NCBI RefSeq assembly: GCF_015234355.1
Contig: NZ_JADGMV010000003.1
Location: forward strand, 310,001-374,000
DNA: 64,000 nucleotides
Reading direction: 5' to 3'
Source: Psychrobacter sp. NG25
Lineage (GTDB): Bacteria > Pseudomonadota > Gammaproteobacteria > Pseudomonadales > Moraxellaceae
Shown in pieces: positions 36,810-46,836 of this stretch (position 1 is the first letter of the stretch; the number at the start of each line of letters is the position of its first letter). Under the pieces are notes generated by a model, which was given only the letters and a program-made list of their open reading frames with translations, ran no database searches and was not told the DNA's origin. The position numbers and the translations under genes were made by a program.

Positions 36810-37813
36810 CGGATTTACTAGCGGCGCCGCAATCTTATGAGCTATTGCAAGCGCTGCGCTTGGTTCAGCATGAAGTCAGTATGGGATATGCGCCTATTGA
36901 GGTGCGCTACCGTGCCTCACTGTCGTTAGCGTATCCGCAAGCAGAAATTGAGTCAATGTCGCTTATTGCCCAAGACAATATGGGAGGCAGTGTTAGTTCA
37001 GTAAAGGATGGTCAAATAAAGGCCAGTTCATTAAAGGCCAGGCAGGTAGAGGTTTGCCCAGCAGTTATTGGACTGACAGGTCCGTTATCGGCTTTGCCCG
37101 CTATGTATACCGACCATCTAGCATCGCGAGTCAATCATGCAAAGGACAAAGCAGCACCAGCCTTTCTGGATTTATTCAACCATCGTTTGACAGATCTATA
37201 TGTGCAAGCGAGTTGGTTTTATAATTTGCCATTACAGTATGAGATAAACAATAAAAAAGACAGTTATTTGCTGAGCTTGCGGGCGCTGGCACGTCAGCCG
37301 AAAAAGCTAACGGCAATCGATAGCTTGATTGCCTATGCTGGCATGATTGCCCCAGGACGTCTGACCGCTGATCAGTTAGCATATGTACTGTCGCACTTTT
37401 TGGATAGTACGGTCAGTGTCGAGCAGTTCGTACCAGAATGGTTTGACTTGCCAGCCAGTGAGCAGACCGCACTTGGTGGACAACATGCGGCACTTGGCTT
37501 ATCTGCATTTTGCGGTGCGCGCGTCGTACAGTTCGATAGCAAAATTAGAATCGTATTTCACCAGTTGGATGCCAAGCGTTATTTGAGATTGTTACCAGCC
37601 GGTGATATGTATCAAGTCATCATTGATTTTATCCGTAAATGGTGCGGTGTCTGTCTTGCCGTTGAAATGCAGCTGGAATTAGACAAGAAGTATATTACTC
37701 CTCTGTCATTATCAGAAAGCAGTTTTGGTGGCTTAGGGCGAGGCGGGTTTTTGGTATCTCAGCCCGCGACCCAGCATCATGACGACACTCGCTATGCGTT
37801 GCCTATTCAATAG
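36773..37813 (+). CDS. tssG: T6SS baseplate protein TssG
   Basis: The 346-residue protein has the TssG hallmarks. They include SYELLQALRLVQHE near residue 17 and IEVRYRASLSLAYPQAEIES near residue 41. VIGLTGPLSALPAMYTDHL lies near residue 98 and FLDLFNHRLTDLY near residue 127. The C-terminal half contains the two MxPGRLT-type regions found in the family. The overlap with tssF supports the start. The C-terminus ends in a short Gly-rich stretch. Confidence 0.95.
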   Translation: MSATQRSQSSYLTDLLAAPQSYELLQALRLVQHEVSMGYAPIEVRYRASLSLAYPQAEIESMSLIAQDNMGGSVSSVKDGQIKASSLKARQVEVCPAVIGLTGPLSALPAMYTDHLASRVNHAKDKAAPAFLDLFNHRLTDLYVQASWFYNLPLQYEINNKKDSYLLSLRALARQPKKLTAIDSLIAYAGMIAPGRLTADQLAYVLSHFLDSTVSVEQFVPEWFDLPASEQTALGGQHAALGLSAFCGARVVQFDSKIRIVFHQLDAKRYLRLLPAGDMYQVIIDFIRKWCGVCLAVEMQLELDKKYITPLSLSESSFGGLGRGGFLVSQPATQHHDDTRYALPIQ

Positions 37814-37962
37814 CTAGGGCGTGTCGTCAGTCTGAACCCTAAACAGTAAATGGGCTAAAAACGGCCTGTTCATTAGTGGTTATAAGAAGTCGCGCTAAGT
37901 TTTATACGTCAGTTTTATAAAAATAATGTTAAGTCTAATCAGAATGCCAAAGGAAAAGGTTT

Positions 37963-40875
37963 ATGAGCCAGTTAAAAGCTGTAATTACCCGCTTGAGTCC
38001 GAGCTGCCGACAGTGTTTGCAGCAGGCAGCTAGGCTTTGTATCAATAATGGGCATCGTGAAGTTGATACTGTCCATCTATTGCATGAGTTGATTGCGACG
38101 CCGCACAATGATGTGGCTCAAATACTGAAATTCAATAAGATTAATCAGCAGGCATTGCTAGTAGATATCACAGACTTGCTCAGTACTTTTAGTCAGGCAA
38201 CAGGCTCGACCCCTGTGTTCAGTCAAGGTCTGATGGCGTTGTTAGAAGATGCGTGGGAGCTAGCCAGCAGCCAACATAGCCAAAGTAATGACAGTAACAG
38301 CCCACTCGAAATCCGTTCTGGGCATATATTGCTCGTGCTATTGGCGTATGAGCGTTATCAGTCATTACTCAAAACCCTCCCTGAACAGCTACAGTATATT
38401 GATCGTTTTACCCTAAAAGATGATTATGAACGCCAATGTCTTGGTAGTACCGAGGGTAGTGGATCAAGCAATAATAAAGGCGTAAATAAGGGTGCTGATG
38501 ATAGTGTAGACAATGATACTAACAATCAAGAATCTTTAGACGCTAAGCAAACTCATACTAAGCCAACTCCTGCGTTAGATAAATATACTTATGATTTGAC
38601 TGCTAAAGCTAGCGCGGAGCAAATAGATCCAGTGATAGGCCGTGAGTTTGAAATTCATCAGCTGATCGATATTTTGATTCGTCGTCGTCAAAACAATCCT
38701 ATTTTGACAGGTGAGGCAGGTGTAGGTAAAACTGCTGTGGTAGAGGGATTGGCGCAGAAGATAGTTGCTGGTCAAGTACCTGATCAGCTTAAAGACGTGA
38801 CGATACGTAGTCTCGACATGGGGCTATTGCAAGCTGGTGCGAGTGTCAAAGGTGAATTTGAAAACCGTCTCAAGCAAGTCATCGAAGAAGTACAAGCCTC
38901 GGTACAGCCGATTATCTTGTTCATCGATGAAGCGCATACCTTAATTGGCGCTGGCGGGCAAGCAGGTCAAAACGATGCGGCGAATTTGCTTAAGCCTGCG
39001 CTCGCTCGTGGTGAGCTGAGAACCATTGCGGCAACGACGTGGTCAGAGTATAAAAAATACTTTGAAAAAGACGCCGCATTGTCACGTCGCTTTCAGGTAG
39101 TCAAAGTCAATGAGCCTGATATCGATACGGCAGTGGCGATGATTCGTGGTTTGAGTGCCAAGATGCAGGCGCACTTTGGCATATTGATAGACGATGATGC
39201 GCTACAAGCAGCCGTTGAGCTGTCAGCACGTTATATCAGTGATCGACAACTGCCTGATAAAGCGGTCAGCGTATTAGATACGGCAGCCGCACGGGTGAGC
39301 TTATCGAAAACCGCCATGCCCAATCAGTTGGATAGATTACAAGCCAAAGGTGTGCAATTAGAGCAGCATATCAATAATCTCAGTCAACAGCTTGAGCGTA
39401 TCGGCGGCGTGGACGAAAAAGAAAAAGTCAGTCAAAAAATTGCCGTGCTTGATGAACAGCGTCAAACCAATCAGCAAAGCATTGCTGACATGACCAGTCG
39501 CTGGCATGAGCAACGTCAGCTTAATGATCAGCTTGATGCACTTAATCAGCAGTTGAATAGTAAGGCTAATGGTGCTGATATGCTCAGTGCAACAGAGCGC
39601 TTAGACAAACAGTCTGAATACCAAAGCATTGAGCAGTCACTAAAACAAATACAAGAGACACATCGCCTCATTCATCCTGTATTAGACAGGCAAGTTATTA
39701 AGCAGATTATCTCGGATTGGACAGGAATTCCACTCAACGATATGGCAGGTAATGAAAAAGACCATATCTTGAACTTGGCTGACACTTTGCAGACGCGCGT
39801 GATTGGCCAAGACTATTCTGTGGCTGCTATCGTGAAGCGGATTCATACTGCAAAAGCACGGTTAGATGACCCCAATCGCCCGCAAGGGGTGTTCATGCTC
39901 GTCGGGCCAAGCGGTGTGGGTAAGACAGAAACCGCATTGGCGCTATCAGAGGTATTGTATGGTGGTGAGCGTAATCTTATTACCATCAATCTATCAGAGT
40001 ATCAGGAAGCGCATAGTGTTGCCTCCTTAAAAGGCTCGCCTCCAGGTTATGTCGGCTATGGTGAAGGTGGTGTGCTAACGGAGGCCGTCCGTCGTCGTCC
40101 CTATAGTGTGCTTTTGCTTGACGAGGTAGAAAAAGCCCATCCAGACGTATTGGATCTGTTTTATCAGGTCTTTGACAAAGGAGTCATGGAAGACAGTGAA
40201 GGGCGCTTAATTGATTTCAAAAATACCCTGATCTTATTGACCAGTAATGTGGGTTCATCACAGATTATGCAAGCGTGCATCAATACTGATCCAGCCGTTA
40301 CTGACTTTAGCTTGCCCGATAGTGACAACCTAAAACAGGTGATCAATCCGCATTTATATAAATCATTTAAGCCTGCCTTTTTGGGTCGTCTAACGGTCAT
40401 CCCTTATTATCCGTTAACGGATGACGCGCTCGCAGAAATCATTCGCCTGAAACTGGATAAAATTACTGCCCGCATCCGTGACAATTATGATGTGCCTTGT
40501 GTCATTGACGATGAAGTCATTGAGCTCATTTTATCGCGTTGTCATGAGGTCGACTCTGGTGCACGCAATGCCGATGCCATCATCAGTCATACCTTGCTAC
40601 CGCAGCTGGCAGGTCAGCTACTGGCTCACGATGACAGTCAGAGTGTGCTAAAGAAAATCACTGTATTCGTTGATGATGAAGATAATTTTGCGTATCGTCT
40701 GGATACCGATGCGGTTGTGCCACTGAATCAAATGGCGCAATACAGTGAAGATGAGACTGAGGATAAGGGTAAAAAGTTGGCAAGCAAACCAGTTTCAGCC
40801 AAAAAGCCTGCTGCTAAAAAGCCAACAGTTAAAAAAACAGCACGCAAAAAACCTGTTAAAGAGGAATTACTATAA
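37963..40875 (+). CDS. tssH: T6SS sheath-recycling AAA+ ATPase ClpV
   Basis: ClpV disassembles contracted sheath. The 970-residue protein has a Clp N-terminal domain (residues 1-150), then a Ser/Asn/Asp-rich linker. Two AAA+ modules follow: Walker A GEAGVGKTA near residue 249 with Walker B ILFIDEAH near 320, and Walker A GPSGVGKTE near 647 with LLLDEVEKAH near 716. A coiled-coil middle domain lies between them. The C-terminus carries an unusual Lys/Ala/Pro-rich tail of about 40 residues (KKPAAKKPTVKKTARKK) that I do not expect in ClpV. Its stop overlaps the tssA start as TAATG. Confidence 0.97.
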   Translation: MSQLKAVITRLSPSCRQCLQQAARLCINNGHREVDTVHLLHELIATPHNDVAQILKFNKINQQALLVDITDLLSTFSQATGSTPVFSQGLMALLEDAWELASSQHSQSNDSNSPLEIRSGHILLVLLAYERYQSLLKTLPEQLQYIDRFTLKDDYERQCLGSTEGSGSSNNKGVNKGADDSVDNDTNNQESLDAKQTHTKPTPALDKYTYDLTAKASAEQIDPVIGREFEIHQLIDILIRRRQNNPILTGEAGVGKTAVVEGLAQKIVAGQVPDQLKDVTIRSLDMGLLQAGASVKGEFENRLKQVIEEVQASVQPIILFIDEAHTLIGAGGQAGQNDAANLLKPALARGELRTIAATTWSEYKKYFEKDAALSRRFQVVKVNEPDIDTAVAMIRGLSAKMQAHFGILIDDDALQAAVELSARYISDRQLPDKAVSVLDTAAARVSLSKTAMPNQLDRLQAKGVQLEQHINNLSQQLERIGGVDEKEKVSQKIAVLDEQRQTNQQSIADMTSRWHEQRQLNDQLDALNQQLNSKANGADMLSATERLDKQSEYQSIEQSLKQIQETHRLIHPVLDRQVIKQIISDWTGIPLNDMAGNEKDHILNLADTLQTRVIGQDYSVAAIVKRIHTAKARLDDPNRPQGVFMLVGPSGVGKTETALALSEVLYGGERNLITINLSEYQEAHSVASLKGSPPGYVGYGEGGVLTEAVRRRPYSVLLLDEVEKAHPDVLDLFYQVFDKGVMEDSEGRLIDFKNTLILLTSNVGSSQIMQACINTDPAVTDFSLPDSDNLKQVINPHLYKSFKPAFLGRLTVIPYYPLTDDALAEIIRLKLDKITARIRDNYDVPCVIDDEVIELILSRCHEVDSGARNADAIISHTLLPQLAGQLLAHDDSQSVLKKITVFVDDEDNFAYRLDTDAVVPLNQMAQYSEDETEDKGKKLASKPVSAKKPAAKKPTVKKTARKKPVKEELL

Positions 40876-42026
40876 TGAGCACTGAGAACTCTTTAGCCAC
40901 CAATATGGATGCCCTTATCGCTCCTATTGATGGCAGTCATCATGGTGTCGGCGAAGACCTGACTTTTGATTTACGTATCGATGCCATCGTTGCTGCTCGT
41001 CAAGAGGACGATCCACTGCTGGCACAAGGCAACTGGGTCACTGAATTAAAAGTCGCTGATTGGGATTTTGTCAAAAACCAATGTGCAGAGTTGCTGAGCC
41101 ATACCAGTAAGGACATGAAGTTGGCGCTTTGGTACGTTGATGCCTTGAGTCATACAGATCATCTGGCAGGTATTAGTCATGGGCTAAGCGTATTGCAAGC
41201 ATTCAATGACGAGTACTGGCTCACCATGTACCCACCATTGGATGGTGAAGAAGACAGCATGGATATTAGGGCAGGGCTATTGTCATGGTTTGTAAAAGCG
41301 CTCACTGATGATCTAAAACAGCTATCGCTCTCTGATACAAAGACAGAAAAATATAATTATAACTATTATCTAACCGCTCGTGACCATGACAAGCAGCGTC
41401 AGCAGAATCCTGATAGCGAATCGTCCAGCCAATTGACGCTTAGTGATTATAACCAAGCCATCAAAAGCAGTAGCGAATCATGGCAACGTGCATTGATGAC
41501 GACTCTGAGTACCGTTACCGAGCAGTGGCAGGCATTGTCTGACCAACTAAATGATCTCATGGGTATCGATGCGCCTGTCTTCGCGCCAGTGACAGAGCTG
41601 TTGGCTGGACTGAAGCAACACCTGCACTCATTGATACCAGAGCAGGCTGATATAGTAGACAGTAATAGTCAAGAAGGTATTGACGATATGGAAGAAGATT
41701 TTTCTACTGCCAATGCAGTGCTAAATGATGGACAAGCAATTGGTGCCAAAACAAGCGCATCAACCAGCTTTAATCCGAACAATCGCGATCATCAAAGCAA
41801 TCGCCGGCAAGCGCTTAAACTATTGGGTCAAATCCAAGACTACTTTGCGACCAATGAGCCGCACAGCCCAGTGACGTTTTTACTCGGTCGAGCGATTAAT
41901 TGGGCTGATATGCCGCTAGATCAATGGCTCACACATATCATCAAAAATGAAGACCAATTATCGATGCTCTCTGACATGATTGGGATTCAGCCAAAACGTG
42001 ACTCATCTGATGACAGTTATAACTAA
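40875..42026 (+). CDS. tssA: T6SS cap/baseplate coordinator TssA
   Basis: The 383-residue protein has an ImpA-type N-terminal domain. Features are IAPIDGSHHGVGEDLTFD, WVTELKVADWDFVKNQCAEL, DMKLALWYVDAL, LSVLQAFNDEYWLTMYPPLDG and EEDSMDIRAGLLSWF. The central part is variable and the C-terminal PHSPVTFLLGRAINWADMPLDQWL is typical of short TssA proteins. It directs sheath and tube polymerisation. It overlaps the clpV stop by one base. Confidence 0.93.
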   Translation: MSTENSLATNMDALIAPIDGSHHGVGEDLTFDLRIDAIVAARQEDDPLLAQGNWVTELKVADWDFVKNQCAELLSHTSKDMKLALWYVDALSHTDHLAGISHGLSVLQAFNDEYWLTMYPPLDGEEDSMDIRAGLLSWFVKALTDDLKQLSLSDTKTEKYNYNYYLTARDHDKQRQQNPDSESSSQLTLSDYNQAIKSSSESWQRALMTTLSTVTEQWQALSDQLNDLMGIDAPVFAPVTELLAGLKQHLHSLIPEQADIVDSNSQEGIDDMEEDFSTANAVLNDGQAIGAKTSASTSFNPNNRDHQSNRRQALKLLGQIQDYFATNEPHSPVTFLLGRAINWADMPLDQWLTHIIKNEDQLSMLSDMIGIQPKRDSSDDSYN

Positions 42027-42115
42027 AGAGTCAATTTGGCTATGGCTTAACTGGCAATTTGTGTGCCATTTTTAATGTATGTTTACACCTTTGGACTGAT
42101 AGAGAAGGGCTTGTC

Positions 42116-45028
42116 ATGGTATGGACTCAAACGAAGCGGCATCTGCAAATTAGTAGTGCCCATCCTGATATTGCTACTAGCCTTATTCAACAAGCTGACA
42201 TTATAGAGAGTTTGCTTGGCATGCCACTGCCTGATAGCGTGTGGAGTAAGCCCGCGCTGATGCCAACGCCCGATGCTTACCCAAGCCCTTATCATCAAGA
42301 TCAACGAGCGCAATCCTATCAGCAGCGTCAACTTGCGCTCTATTGCGGCTACCGTATCAGCACTACGCTACTGCATCCGCAAGCAGGACTGGCTACCAAA
42401 GATTGGATAGGGCAGAGTTTGGCCATTCACTGGCATACTGGTGACGCGCTGTTAACCAGTCAGATCCGTCACGGCATCATCACCGAAGTTGTAGCTTTGG
42501 GTAGCAACAGTGGTATGGCGGCGTATCGTATCATCTGCGAACCCGCTCTGAATCAATTACGCCTATCTAGTCATAACCGCCGCCATCATCATCTCAGTCT
42601 AAGCGAGTTGATCACCGATATTCTCAGTCCATACGATATGAATGTTGAGATTGATGAGCGTCTCAGTGATGACAGCAACTATCATATTCAGCACAGCGTG
42701 CAATACAACCAAACTGATCTCGCTTACTTAACGCAGTATCTCACTCTTTACGGTATCACTGGCTATTACCGTCACGAAGCCGACAGTCACACGCTGGTGT
42801 TACTACCCCATGATGGTGAAATACTGCGTCCTGATGCCAATGACATTCAAAGCATCTTGAGTCAAAACCCAGCCAACCTCGCTGACAGGCAAGACCGCAT
42901 CACCGCTATTCGTCCGCAAGTTGCCCAGCACACTCAGCAAACAGGTCTATATCGTTATGACAACCGCTTAGTTGGCACCTATATTGGCAGTAGCACCAGT
43001 GAGCAACCTATTGACTCGGACAGTCCCAGTGTTCACAGTCGTTTCTTACAAAGTCATAGTCACCTAAATGATGACGGACTCACCGCGCTTGCTACTCGCT
43101 ATCAGCAGAACGCTGAGCAGCTTGCCAATATTGGCAGCCTAACTGGTAATATCCGTCACCTGAATCTACCAAGTGCCCACTATATCGATGGCAACCCTTA
43201 TTTGACCGATCCACTCAGTCTCGTCTCCATTCATCAACACATTAATAACCACATACCTGCAGATTGGTTGGGCGCAGTCGCCTTTGACCCTATTACCTTG
43301 CAGCCCAATACCAACCGTGCCAATTATGAGAATGATGATAACAACGGCGACGACAACGTCCATCACATCAATGCCTGCTACCTACCGTTTCCGCATCATC
43401 ACCATATTCCCTATGGCGCACAGTTAAGCGAACTTGGGCAACCACATCCGAGTCTCACAGGACTCATGAGTGCCAGTATCATAGACACAGACAGCAGTGC
43501 TATCACCCATGACCGTAATCATCGTGCTCATATCAGATATCACTGGCAATCTGATGACAGTAGTGAAAGCGACAATAGTCAGGATGATGCCCAATGGATA
43601 CCCATCGCCAGTCACCTCGTCGCCGACCACATGGGACAGACCCATCCTCTGCGTCATGGACAGCATGTCCTCATTGACTTCATCGGTGGTGACATCACCC
43701 ATCCCATCATCATCGGCAGCACTCATAACGGCCAAGGCAACTCTGATGCTCAGCACAACAGCATCGTCAGTGACTCAGATTCCCTTGACGCCACCAGTCC
43801 AGCTTGGTTCATCAACCAAAGCCATGCTTACCCCATAGACGGTATCAAAACCCAAAGCATCGACAGCAGTCGTACAGGCGATGCGACCAAAGACAGCATC
43901 ACTAATGGCTACAACCAGCTCATGTTTGATGCCCATCCTGAGAGTCCACAGATCAACGTCTATAGCAGCAGCTACCAGTCCAGCCTAACCATTGGTCATC
44001 TCTACCAACACACTGACCATACCCGTGGTCAAGCACGTGGACAAGGTATCAGTATCGAGACCCAAGCGGCTGCCAACATTCAAGGCAGCACCGGTATTCA
44101 TATCAGTAGCAGGCAGTCAGACCCCTCATCAAACCCTCACATGAGTCATGACAGTCATAGCAAACTGCAAACTGCTGATCAACATCAAATAGCCTACCAA
44201 AGCCTAGCAGAAGCCCATCAACCTGTCGGCATAGACGGCAGCAGTCAAAGCAGTAGCAAAGGAGGAGAGCAACAAACGCCATTTGGTCAATTTAGCGAAG
44301 ACACCAATGACAGTGCACTAAATGATGCAGGGCAATGGCAACAATCCAACCTGCTCATCGACTCTCAGCGTCACCTTGCCATGCTCACAGGACAACACAG
44401 CCAACATACCAGTACTGAGAATACGCATAGCCACGCAACAGGCAGCACCCATCATCACAGTCAAACCCAGATGAATCAGCTGGTGGCAGGCGATATCCAT
44501 TACTACTCAAACAAAGCCCAAACCCATACCGCAGCTCATGGGGATGTCACCATACAAGCGCACCAAAACGAGATGCGACTCGACAGTGAGCAAGTGCTGC
44601 GCATCCATAGCCGAGACAGTATAGAGATCATCGCGCCTGACACGTTGACTCTAAAAGCGGCAGGCAGTGGTATTGAGATAACAGGTGGTAATGTGACGTT
44701 TATCACGCCTGCTCAAGTGGGCTATAAGGCTAGTAAGGTGGATCGGGGCAGTGGGGGTGGAGTTGAAAATGCTGCAGTTCATTTGATACAAGCTGAAATA
44801 TCAGATAACGCGTTATACACAACGCGATTCCAGTTACTAGGCTCTGATAAAAAGCCGCAACAAAATATTAAATACATTGCTTTTTTAGAAAATGGAGAAA
44901 TTGTCTCAGGTGCTACTAACGCTAACGGTGAAACGCAACAGTTTCAAACTGAACAACCTGAGGAGGTTGCCATTCATTTCGTTGCTGAGTTATTGAGCGG
45001 TGTTGAGATTATCAGATCAGGGAGTTAA
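42116..45028 (+). CDS. vgrG: VgrG spike protein, cargo-specific, with C-terminal beta-domain
   Basis: The protein of about 970 residues starts MVWTQTKRHL after GAGAAGGG at 42116; the upstream frame to 42059 is not VgrG-like. The N-terminal gp27-like region includes YNQTDLAYLTQYLTLYGITG. The OB-fold part contains HPLRHGQHVLIDFIGGDITH near residue 525. A very His/Ser/Gln-rich stretch lies at about residues 640-830, and a DUF2345-like repeat region follows. The last 80 residues (TTRFQLLGSDKKPQQNIKYI, then GATNANGETQQF) look like a transthyretin-like cargo module. The downstream effector begins 2 bases after the stop. Confidence 0.88.
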   Translation: MVWTQTKRHLQISSAHPDIATSLIQQADIIESLLGMPLPDSVWSKPALMPTPDAYPSPYHQDQRAQSYQQRQLALYCGYRISTTLLHPQAGLATKDWIGQSLAIHWHTGDALLTSQIRHGIITEVVALGSNSGMAAYRIICEPALNQLRLSSHNRRHHHLSLSELITDILSPYDMNVEIDERLSDDSNYHIQHSVQYNQTDLAYLTQYLTLYGITGYYRHEADSHTLVLLPHDGEILRPDANDIQSILSQNPANLADRQDRITAIRPQVAQHTQQTGLYRYDNRLVGTYIGSSTSEQPIDSDSPSVHSRFLQSHSHLNDDGLTALATRYQQNAEQLANIGSLTGNIRHLNLPSAHYIDGNPYLTDPLSLVSIHQHINNHIPADWLGAVAFDPITLQPNTNRANYENDDNNGDDNVHHINACYLPFPHHHHIPYGAQLSELGQPHPSLTGLMSASIIDTDSSAITHDRNHRAHIRYHWQSDDSSESDNSQDDAQWIPIASHLVADHMGQTHPLRHGQHVLIDFIGGDITHPIIIGSTHNGQGNSDAQHNSIVSDSDSLDATSPAWFINQSHAYPIDGIKTQSIDSSRTGDATKDSITNGYNQLMFDAHPESPQINVYSSSYQSSLTIGHLYQHTDHTRGQARGQGISIETQAAANIQGSTGIHISSRQSDPSSNPHMSHDSHSKLQTADQHQIAYQSLAEAHQPVGIDGSSQSSSKGGEQQTPFGQFSEDTNDSALNDAGQWQQSNLLIDSQRHLAMLTGQHSQHTSTENTHSHATGSTHHHSQTQMNQLVAGDIHYYSNKAQTHTAAHGDVTIQAHQNEMRLDSEQVLRIHSRDSIEIIAPDTLTLKAAGSGIEITGGNVTFITPAQVGYKASKVDRGSGGGVENAAVHLIQAEISDNALYTTRFQLLGSDKKPQQNIKYIAFLENGEIVSGATNANGETQQFQTEQPEEVAIHFVAELLSGVEIIRSGS

Positions 45029-45030
45029 GC

Positions 45031-46821
45031 ATGAGTATACAAAAGGTAGAAGTGCAATTTCAGATAAAATATAGAAACTCTAACGGAGATATTGATTTTA
45101 GCGGTGCTAATTATAGAATAGTTGATAAAAGAGGAACAGTACTCAGAATGGGTAAAGCTGATAAAGATGGGGAAACAGCTAAAGCTACAGTTAAAAAAGG
45201 GGAAAAGCTCTATCTTGAATTAAAAGACATCTCGACTAATACATGGGAATCACCCAATCCTTATAAAAGAATGGGTTTTACAGCGACCAAATCAGGGCAA
45301 ACAGGTAATGTAATAGTTTCCAACTGTTATTTTCAAGCCAAATTAATGGCTAATAAATGGGTAACCTTCAAGAAACCTTGGAAGTACGAGGTAATATTCA
45401 AAGGAGATAATAATAAAACAATTACCCTAAAAGGTGTATTGAACGAAGAAGGTAAAACTAAGGTTTATGACTCACAAAAAATGCCAATGGCAAAAGAGCA
45501 TGAAAATACAGCGAAAGTAAGATTTAACCAACTTGCTTTAAGTTCTCAGCCTAATGTCGAAGTCGTATTCATCGAGCCTTTGACAGGAGAGAGATTTGTC
45601 GACTCAAAACGAGTCATTCCAGTAGGTGCTGATAAAAAGTATCGTGAATTTCAAATTCAGTTAGCGTCTAGTACTACAACGAGTACTCAAAGCAAGCTTC
45701 AATTACAAGAAAAAAAAGAGAGTAGGACAGTTATACTTGATATTGATATCACAGCTGGAGCAACCTATACCATAACTCGAGAAGATAACGCTAAGTTCTT
45801 CGATAACAAATTATCTGAGACTAGAAAATCAGACTTTAAAGACGGTACATCGCACACTGTCTACATTCCTAAAAAGTACAACGGAAAACTACTACTCAAA
45901 AAAGGCAGTAAACTTATAGCTACTTTTCCACTAGAAAATTTGGACCCTAATAAAAAAAATGTGCCAATTGTTTTTTGTTTAAGTAATAAATCGACACCAG
46001 TAGCAAAACAAAAGTCATCACTTAATAGTATTAATGAATTAGAACCAATGATGTGGCATTTTCAGACCAAAGAAGCGTTAGCGGAGGGTAGTTATACCTT
46101 CGATGAAAACAGTAAAGGCTCTACAAGTGATTTAAAAAAAATTGCTAATACTATCTTTGGTTCAATAGCGTTTGATGGTGTTTTACTGCCTACAGTAGGG
46201 GAGGCGCAAAACGCGCTAAGAGCTAATAATCGAAGCTTTATCTATGATGCATTAAGAAAACTAAAAGTCGGTAAAGATAAGCAAGATATATTAAGATTTT
46301 ATATTAAAAAGTCTAAAACTGGAGCCAATATGATTGTATTTAAAGGCTACTCTGGTCTTAGAGGTTTTTTAACGGGTACAAGATATGGTATTGATAATAT
46401 GAAAGTAGGAATGATTGCTTCCGCATCTAGCGTTTATACAGCGGCAGCATCAGTAGGTCTAGGAGCAGCAGCTAAGACGACAGCATCTACAGCAGGACGA
46501 AGCTTAGGAGGTATTGGATTCGGCATCGTTGCTGTTTTTGAAATATCAGAATGGCTCACTTCAGACGATCCGTTTAACAACTGGTCAGACTTATGGATGG
46601 GGCTTGGTAGTAGTGCTATTAAGGCAGTTATTGCTACCGCAGTAGGGTTGGCTGTTGGAGGTATGGCAATCGCTTTTACGGCAGCAGCAGCTCCAGCTAT
46701 TGTTATTATTGGGATTGGTGCTCTGGCAGTGATAGGTGTTTCATTCGGTCTTGAAGTACTAGATACAAAATTTCAAATAACTAACAGAGCCAAAGATTAT
46801 ATAAATGAACTGGGCTACTAA
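45031..46821 (+). CDS. Putative T6SS effector: N-terminal beta-domains, hydrophobic toxin-like C-terminus
   Basis: The 596-residue protein starts with a transthyretin-like unit (FQIKYRNSNGDIDFSGANYR, then GKADKDGETAK, residues 8-55). It resembles the C-terminal ends of the two VgrG proteins. At least one more beta-domain follows (residues 110-160). The last 160 residues contain GYSGLRGFLTGTRYGIDN followed by alternating Gly/Ala-rich hydrophobic segments (AVIATAVGLAVGGMAIAF, then APAIVIIGIGALAVIGV). They end with LDTKFQITNRAKDYINEL. Similar C-terminal layouts occur in other putative T6SS effectors; membrane damage is inferred, not shown. The next gene encodes a multi-TM protein, the expected immunity type. 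Confidence 0.75.
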   Translation: MSIQKVEVQFQIKYRNSNGDIDFSGANYRIVDKRGTVLRMGKADKDGETAKATVKKGEKLYLELKDISTNTWESPNPYKRMGFTATKSGQTGNVIVSNCYFQAKLMANKWVTFKKPWKYEVIFKGDNNKTITLKGVLNEEGKTKVYDSQKMPMAKEHENTAKVRFNQLALSSQPNVEVVFIEPLTGERFVDSKRVIPVGADKKYREFQIQLASSTTTSTQSKLQLQEKKESRTVILDIDITAGATYTITREDNAKFFDNKLSETRKSDFKDGTSHTVYIPKKYNGKLLLKKGSKLIATFPLENLDPNKKNVPIVFCLSNKSTPVAKQKSSLNSINELEPMMWHFQTKEALAEGSYTFDENSKGSTSDLKKIANTIFGSIAFDGVLLPTVGEAQNALRANNRSFIYDALRKLKVGKDKQDILRFYIKKSKTGANMIVFKGYSGLRGFLTGTRYGIDNMKVGMIASASSVYTAAASVGLGAAAKTTASTAGRSLGGIGFGIVAVFEISEWLTSDDPFNNWSDLWMGLGSSAIKAVIATAVGLAVGGMAIAFTAAAAPAIVIIGIGALAVIGVSFGLEVLDTKFQITNRAKDYINELGY

Positions 46822-46836
46822 ACTTGGAGTAATTTT

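Noticed and set aside
37814..37962. GGGCGTGTCGTC after tssG, similar to IS5-type ends
   Set aside because: No matching inverted end could be found nearby, so a mobile element is not supported.
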